From the NCBI RefSeq assembly GCF_963678635.1, contig NC_087066.1:40817223-40881222 (forward strand): DNA of 64,000 bases. Direction: 5' to 3'. The translations under genes were made by a program, and so were the position numbers. A model generated the notes under the pieces. It did not search any database, had not been told where the DNA came from, and saw nothing but the letters and a program-made list of their open reading frames with translations. How positions within the stretch are numbered: the first letter of the stretch is position 1; every line of letters begins with the position of its first letter. This document shows, one piece after another, positions 57,954 through 64,000 of the stretch. Source of the stretch: Symsagittifera roscoffensis. Lineage: Eukaryota; Xenacoelomorpha; Acoela; Convolutidae.

Positions 57954-60249
57954 CTAAACACGAACACGGATGATTATGAGCATCAACTTCTAGATTTAAT
58001 GATCGCAAGTTTAAAATTTGAAATTCATAAAAACTTCACAAAGACATTATTGACTGAGTCATTTTAATGCGATGACGATGACCCCCCCCCCCCCCCCCCC
58101 CATCACATTTATGGCCGACCGTAGAATGTTTCCCACAGCAACGTAATATCTTTGAAAAAATATCCGTGAAAGTAACGCACATATCAATTTGATTTTCTCA
58201 ATTTTTATGGGGATTGCACTTGAATGTTGTTAATTACCTTAATTCAGGGGGCGGATCTAGGATTTTCTCGAGGGGGGCGGATTTTCAAAAAAAATTCGAA
58301 AATTTTGACGACCTTTTTTTTTTAGGTCGACCAAATTGATTTTTCGAGCTCTCCCAAAGCACTGTTTTGCTTAATTAATGTATTTTCAGCCAATTTTCCG
58401 ATAAAATTGTTAAATTTATTTATATCTAGGCTATGGCTATACTCAAAGTTATTTCCTGGACAATCCATTTTTTCTCCACCCCCAAATCGATTAAGGGAGA
58501 TATTTTGTGGATAAACCTTTCAATGCCCCATAAATCCAAGCCCACTCATTTATCATCATTTATTCAGACGGGACCGAATGATGATAATCTGCAGTCATGT
58601 CAAGAAGAAATTTAGGTCTTCTATGCATGTTAGTAGCTATTACCTTCTTCTATCTTTTTCATTCGAAACAATTAAGCTAAGTTCATAAACTTTATAGTCT
58701 TTTACATACTTTATAGTGCATTTAGATTCAGGAAACCGATCGCACAACCCATGCAACAATTTTAGTTTCTAACCATTAGACCACACATCAAATTTCATTA
58801 CAATTGAGCCAGGCGGAAAATCGTTTTACTAAAAAAAGGAAACGGGTAAGAAAAAGGAAAGTGTCCTAAAATAACTTTTTACCTTTTGGGGTTGAATTTC
58901 ACAACAGATCCGAAGTTTGAAGTGGCAGTTCTGGCCTTGGGGTGCATTGACACCTGATGAGTGGGGGAGCTACGACTGCTGAGGAGGTCGAATAGGAGCA
59001 GGTGGTTGTGGGTGGTGACTGCAGCGAACACCATTGGGCGAACCGGAGACCAGTCCAGACAACTAATTGGCTCGCTTGTTCTAATTACCAGACACGCTTC
59101 AACCTACATACATAAGGGGTTGAGACACTTTCAACCAATTAACGTCCTTAAAACTGTCCAGTTTTACTTTTTATTTTTCGGCATTTATTTCAAAATATTA
59201 ACAATTGGAGCAAAAATTCTTCGAACGAAATCAATGAACGTAACGCTTCTCGACAGATAGAAAAACCGATAGAAAAACCGACAGCAAAGTTTTCAACCAA
59301 TCAACGTCCTATAAACAGTCCCAAACCAAATCGAATGATTTTTCAGCATTCATATTTGAGACTTCATAATACTGAATTCTGATAAGTTAACAGAATTTCG
59401 ATTTTTGCCTCTTCTGGCAAGAGCGATTCTCATGTTTTACACAGCAAACGAATGAAAATCTTCAACTGTCATCTTTCAAACTTCATAAAGACCTATTCAA
59501 CTTAATTTAAACTTTAGAATTTACAATAATATAAAAAGTTCTCATTTCAGATTAAAAGAAATCCTTCCTTTAGTAGCAATGACAGGTATGAGGAAACGGT
59601 AAAACGAAAGGTATATTTAGCCAGTGTCAAGTCGTTTCTAAATATTTGTCGTACTTTTTTTGCTGCGCCGTGCACCAAAGTTTTACGTTTTTAGTTTTCA
59701 ATTTTTTCGTTCTTGGAACAGATCCGTTTCCTCATACCTGTCGTTGCTACTAAATGACAATAGCACATGTTTTGAAATTTGGCATACATATATTTGTTTA
59801 ACAGTGGAAAACATGGCCAACGTGAATTTGGAAAAGAGTCAATGAAAGCAAAAAAAACTTATTTGTTTTTTTTAAAAAAAAACTTCAACTTTCGTATTTC
59901 GAAGGAAAAAATTATGGCCTTATAGCTCTGTAGTTATTAGATTATTTACAGACTTTTCCTGATTAAAGGAAAATAACATCATCACGACCTATATAAGAGT
60001 CTGAACTATGTTCACCGACTCTTTAAAAAGCTAACATACGAAACACTCCTAAGTACAAGTGTAACTGATCAATTCAATGACATAAACGAACCTGAAGAGT
60101 GTTGTACAGTCGAATAGTGCAGTCTGCGGACGCAGTGAGAATGATCTTCCAGTGGAAGGGACTGGCTGAGATCCAAGTCACCGGACCCAAGTGGCTCTCT
60201 AAGCCCAGCTGGGCTGCAGAACTGAATTGGACGTCTTGCTGGGTTATAC
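57815..60249 (-). CDS. WD-repeat dynein-2 intermediate chain-like gene, 3' part
   Basis: Three exons join in frame: 60249-60092, 59103-58883, 57953-57815 (stop TGA). They give about 172 residues of a WD40 propeller C-terminus. Diagnostic phrases: SPFHWKIILTASADCTIRLY, then DWSPVRPMVFAAV and LLLFDLLS, and finally DLAITGDSLGQIKLWSIPHL with a short tail. 'SPFH...L...D..VRLY..LQ' followed by 'WSPVRP.VFAA....LFDL' is the dynein intermediate chain pattern, closest to DYNC2I2 (WDR34), the intraflagellar-transport dynein-2 subunit. WDR60 or an axonemal intermediate chain is the alternative. Upstream exons were not found within the window. Confidence 0.75.
58082..58101. repeat. C20 homopolymer
   Basis: Twenty C in a row in the intron of the WD-repeat gene. 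The length may be a sequencing or assembly artefact. Confidence 0.8.
58245..58400 (+). repeat. F3 left-end fragment
   Basis: 'gggggcggatctaggatttt', 'ctcgaggggggcggattttc', 'gaccaaattgatttttcgag' and 'ctctcccaaagcact' give the clean left end of F3. It stops at 58.36 kb. Located in an intron of the WD-repeat gene. Confidence 0.6.
58883..59103 (-). CDS. DYNC2I2-like penultimate exon
   Basis: Acceptor tatgtag, donor caaaag|gtaaaa. It encodes VEACLVIRTSEPISCLDWSP, VRPMVFAAVTTHNHLLLFDL and a Ser/Thr-rich stretch ending KFNPK. Phase 0 in, phase 2 out; both fit the neighbouring exons. Confidence 0.82.
59571..59752. mobile_element. 182-bp MITE with 29-bp terminal inverted repeats
   Basis: Left end TAGTAGCAATGACAGGTATG (29 bp, to 59599) and right end 59724-59752 are reverse complements with one mismatch. 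Non-coding interior. It sits in the intron between the two WD exons. It is unrelated to F1-F3. Confidence 0.75.
60092..60249 (-). CDS. DYNC2I2-like internal exon
   Basis: Acceptor tcgtccag, donor cttcag|gttcgt. It encodes ITQQDVQFSSAAQLGLESHL, GPVTWISASPFHWKII, LTASADCTIRLYNTLQ. The WD-repeat pattern (G.V......PF......SA..D.....Y) is clear. It needs one base from an upstream exon (phase 1). Confidence 0.82.
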
Positions 60250-60330
60250 CTGGACGAAAAACACGATGCTCGAATAAATCTATGGATACTCTAATATTTT
60301 GAAGGAGCGTCATTTTGGATGCTTGAATAA

Positions 60331-60371
60331 TTCTAAATTCGAGATCCAAAATGTGGATCTCGAATTTAGAA
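60331..60371. repeat. 18-bp perfect hairpin
   Basis: TTCTAAATTCGAGATCCA (60331-60348), loop of 5, then its exact complement to 60371. It lies 80 bp upstream (in gene sense) of the WD exon acceptor, within the intron. Confidence 0.6.
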
Positions 60372-60934
60372 CTGAGGTGAAGCTGCACTTCCCAAACACA
60401 AGCAAGCGACAAAACTCCAAGAAAAGGCTTAAGAAAGGTTGAGAAAATGTTTCAAAGACAAAAAAATCATGAACTCAAAAAACAATATCTCAAAGATAGT
60501 TTAAACTGGAGAAACGCTGTAAAAAATTTAAAGACTTGGAGAAAAATTTCGGCTTCCAGTCTCTAATCTTAAGACTCGGCTTAAAGTCCCCTTGCATTGA
60601 TGTCCGGCACCAACTAGCCAGGGAAAACGGAGAAAATATGCTATTAAACTGCCAACAGTATGCAGCACAAATGTTAACGAAAAAAAAAACACTATTTTAT
60701 GCAAGAATTGGTTGGAACAAATGTGAACACGTAATAAATAAGTGACAATCACTCGTTATTTTAAATTTAAACAACTCTACTACTGCAACAAGAGTTTTTT
60801 GTGATAAAAAATTGACGTCATTCCTCGCAACTTTAAGGAATATTTACGCTCGGGGTTTTTTATTCCAACCAACTTCGACTTCTTGTATAATCATTTTTGA
60901 CGTCACTTGAGCCCATCAAAAACTATCTCTTACA

Positions 60935-61370
60935 CAGAGGCGAAGCCACTATATACGGCCACTATATTATTAGCCGAAACCTATAAAGTCAAAAAAAAGG
61001 AAAATAAAAAAAAACGCGGAAAATTTTTTGAAGACTATTAAAGAGTTATTAAGTCCCCCTCACCCTCAAAACACATACACAGCTCGTGAAACGATGCAAT
61101 ATATGGCGAATAGGCCGATTTAATACCTATCAAGGCCAAAAACCATCAAGATGAAAGAAAGGAAAATGAAAAACACACAATTTTTTTTAAAGACTAATAA
61201 GAAGTTATTAAGCCTTCCTCACCCTCAAAACACAGACAAACTTTTTTCTCCCATCGAAAGGCGCAATATGCGGCCATTAAACCGATGTAATCTAGGCGGA
61301 AACTTATCAAGGCGAAAAAAAAGGAAAACGAAAAGCCAAAAAAATGGTTGTCATGAAAAACTTGAACTCT
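60935..61370. repeat. Diverged tandem repeat, period about 160 bp
   Basis: Three successive blocks each contain 'aggcga/aggccga', 'tatcaagg', 'aaggaaaa', 'gaagttattaag' and 'ctcaccctcaaaacaca'. An A16 run follows at 61441. No gene. Confidence 0.45.
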
Positions 61371-63000
61371 ACTCTAATTTCTATTAAGATTTTCAGAATT
61401 TTGTGTCATCCAGAGCTGAACATAAAAATAATGAAAAATTAAAAAAAAAAAAAAAAAGCAATGGATATTTACAATAACAAACTCAACCATGCTTATTATT
61501 TGCAACCGAGAGGAGTAAGAATCGCAAAGAGGACGAAGAAAAGAGAATTTGTGAAGGAGTCCAGAAGTAAGTCCTGTGGACAAAAGTTGCTAACAGGAAA
61601 AAGAGTCTAGTACCCGATTGCGTAACCTTATACCCTTGCTAAAAGCGCATCCAAAGAGTAATAGATCGAAAGGCAATTTTTTCAAGATGCAATTCCACAT
61701 TTGTTAGTCTGTGTTATCTGAGAGCTTAATTTGCACTCCTTTTAGCAAAAGAATTTAAAATTAACTGAAAAAAAAAAACGGAAACCACTAACTTGAATAA
61801 ATGTCTTTACTTCGGATTTTTAATCAACCCAGGGTATATTTTAAATTGAGCTTAATTCATGTTAAATGGTAGGGGGGTTAAAAAATTCCAATTTGGCCTA
61901 TTCGGGGTAATTATTGCACGCGAAATTTCCCGTTTTCTATCAACGCTAGTAAATGTGGCGAATTGATACGGCTCAGAATCATTCCAAATGGATTGAACCA
62001 AGCTTATTGATCCAAATAAAATAAATATAAATGCGAAATAATTCACTTTGTACTTTACACTGGTTGTAGGGGTCGATTTTTGAAGCAAAATTCGGCAACA
62101 GGTCAGAAAATCAATGTACCAGTAATCCGAAAACGGGCGGACCAGATCATAAAACAGAAAACTCATGATTCAATTAGGTAATCACATTAGCTAGAAATGG
62201 AGAGTTTTACAAAATGACCGTATTGCTCCTCAAAACAGAATTTGAATAAAAAAATGAAATAAAATAACTTTTACCTTGAGCCCCTCAGTTTTAAAATTAT
62301 TGTTCTAATAACGGGAAAAAATTTTCTATAAATCTCTCATTCCGCGATTGATGTAATTATTACGTAATTCGGTTTCCTGATCTGGTAATTTACTGACACA
62401 TCGGTTTACTGTACACACCCCCACAATTCGCACCGGAACTTCAATTATAAAAAAGCTCGAGCTACAAAATTTAGATTTGCAGACACGGGTTTTAAGATAA
62501 CAGTTCGCTGATGACAACAAAATCCGTCGTGAACTACAACCCTATAAATATAAAATGCTGCTCAAATCCTTAATAGTCAATAACAACGTCCTGAAACCTT
62601 TTATATAAAATGGTGACCAGGCCCCCCTCGTAAGGGGGTTTACTTGGTTCCAAACAGGTTTTGGTACGAGATGGAAAAAAGTGAAAACAACTCAGTAACA
62701 ACCCTATGCCACAGGTCCATGACATTTGACTAACTCTAGCCACCAAGACAGTAGCTACATATGCTAACGAATTGCCCATGCAATGCTGCAAAGGTAGCAC
62801 CAAAAACAAATATACACGACTTTGAATGTTAAAACTGGAAAGCATAAACCCTAATTACGTATAAATTAGGCGTTTGAAAATATTTCGAAATATTTCGGGC
62901 TGGAAAATTTCTGAAATCGAGTTTTTACACAGAAGCGAAGCTGAGCTCTATTAAGTGCAAAAAGAATAAGTAGAAATAAGCCTCAAATTCGTTTCAAAAA
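61371..63000. other. No recognisable exon
   Basis: Part of an R2 copy (61860-62060, 'aaaaaattccaatttggcct') and an F1-like end (62625-62655, 'gggggtttacttggttcc'). I looked here for upstream WD-repeat exons on the minus strand and found none. Confidence 0.4.
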
Positions 63001-63067
63001 ATTCGGATTCGATCTACGATCTAGAGATTATGAGTCTCACGCTCTAACCACTCAGCTACTGACACAT
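63001..63067 (-). repeat. tRNA-Met-like sequence (anticodon CAT), degenerate
   Basis: Minus strand: tagctgagtggttagagcg (good A box and D arm), GAGA-ctcataa-TCTC (anticodon CAT), gatcgaatccg (B box). The D and anticodon arms resemble elongator tRNA-Met, but the acceptor and T stems do not close. It is probably a tRNA pseudogene or SINE head. Sequence from 63068 to the end of the window shows nothing more. Confidence 0.5.
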
Positions 63068-64000
63068 AATACATCACAAACACTAACCACAAATCAAGCA
63101 GAGAACAGACGCTATGAACTTTCCAATGGTACAGATCGTGATTATAACAAAAGTGCCACCAAATAAGTGAACAATTTTAATATCGAGTTAGGTAAGACAA
63201 ATAAAGAAGGTTTGTTCTAATACACTAACGCGCGCAAGTGTAAGAATTGTACTGTTGTTTGAAAAAAATAGCTTTTTTCGGTTCATTTGATGAATTAAAA
63301 TTGCATCAACTGTGTTAAATTATTACTAATCGAATGTCAAAGTACATGCTATCAAAACGACAAAGGTGCCAGCAAAAGTAGCACCAATATTTGCATCTTA
63401 GGTCGAAAAAAAGAATAGTCGTTCTATTATACTACGCCGCTAGCGTAAACATGCTATTAAACTGCCAATGTGACTCGTTATATAACACAAACTCGCAAGC
63501 TCTCTGTTGTTTAAAAAAGAGCCAACAGCCAGATGGAGCAGTTCCAGCATAATAGGTGCGTTCCCAAAATGTAGATGGCCCCGAAGATGCAATGATGCGC
63601 CTAAAATTTTCGAGCTGCTTAATGATTGCGTTTTTGAGCATTCAAAAAAAAATGAGGTGACCCATGTTACAGGCTCTCTTTTCTAGGGAGCCAACTATCA
63701 TACTTGAACCAATTTCCAAGCAATTCTATGTACAAGCTCTGAACGGTGGATTGTTGCAATTAACAAATCCTCTTATAGCAACAAATGCCAGTCAACAATG
63801 AATTTCAAAATTGAATTTTAGAAATTCAATAAGCGGCTAAAACACATGCGACTCACTTGCTCATTTAACTAGAGCTTTATTTTACTGCTGAAGAAACATT
63901 TACGTGAATGAACCCGCAACACAAGCGTCTGCTTCGTTAAAATCACCGATTTCTGATAAAAATTGATATTCTGGAACTTCTCGTCAATTGAATAAAGGAA

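Noticed and set aside
62570-62845. 91-codon minus frame upstream of the WD-repeat exons
   Set aside because: Hydrophobic and Cys-rich with no WD pattern; contains an F1-like end (cccccctcgtaaggggg).
63001-63067. Functional tRNA-Met gene
   Set aside because: Acceptor and T stems do not pair, so it was kept only as a tRNA-like repeat.
63432-63641. 69-codon minus frame of higher GC
   Set aside because: I tried to match it to the missing WD-repeat exons and to transposases; no motif fits.

Overview
The window looks like nuclear DNA of an animal, most likely an invertebrate. It is AT-rich. The real genes are split into short exons with GT-AG and a few GC-AG introns, there are no operons, and interspersed repeats make up much of the rest. 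The gene types (a Cys-loop ligand-gated chloride-type channel, a BTB-BACK-kelch protein, a ciliary dynein-2 intermediate-chain-like WD-repeat protein) fit a metazoan. I cannot name the species.

Layout: 1-29 kb contains no host exon that I can recognise. It holds a MULE-type transposon remnant with repeat-built inverted ends (3.58-4.84 kb), a decayed Ty3/gypsy retrotransposon on the minus strand (about 6.4-10.8 kb), a near-1-kb palindrome (13.3-14.3 kb) and many short inverted-repeat elements of at least four families. From 29.26 to 32.98 kb, plus strand, lie the last three exons of a Cys-loop receptor: TM3, the intracellular loop and TM4. A FLYWCH/MULE relic sits in its last intron.

From 34.3 to 47.1 kb there is a tandem array of one partial and three full units of about 3.3-3.7 kb. 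Each full unit carries a copy of the terminal exon of the Kelch-like gene that lies to its right. From 49.1 to 55.6 kb, minus strand, are the other ten coding exons of that gene. I joined all eleven exons in frame at splice sites; they give 670 codons: BTB, BACK, a Ser/Thr/Asn/Pro-rich linker, six kelch blades and a Gln-rich tail. A plus-strand MULE with a FLYWCH finger (46.57-48.99 kb) sits in the last intron, and the breakpoint of the tandem duplication lies inside its coding region.

From 57.8 to 60.25 kb, minus strand, are the last three exons of a WD-repeat protein most like the dynein-2 intermediate chain DYNC2I2/WDR34. Its upstream exons were not found in the remaining 3.7 kb.

The three host genes have no evident common pathway. 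The notable structure is the triplicated alternative terminal exon of the Kelch-like gene, together with several unrelated fold-back elements whose inverted ends are built from short tandem motifs. I found no defence system, CRISPR array or new enzymatic pathway.
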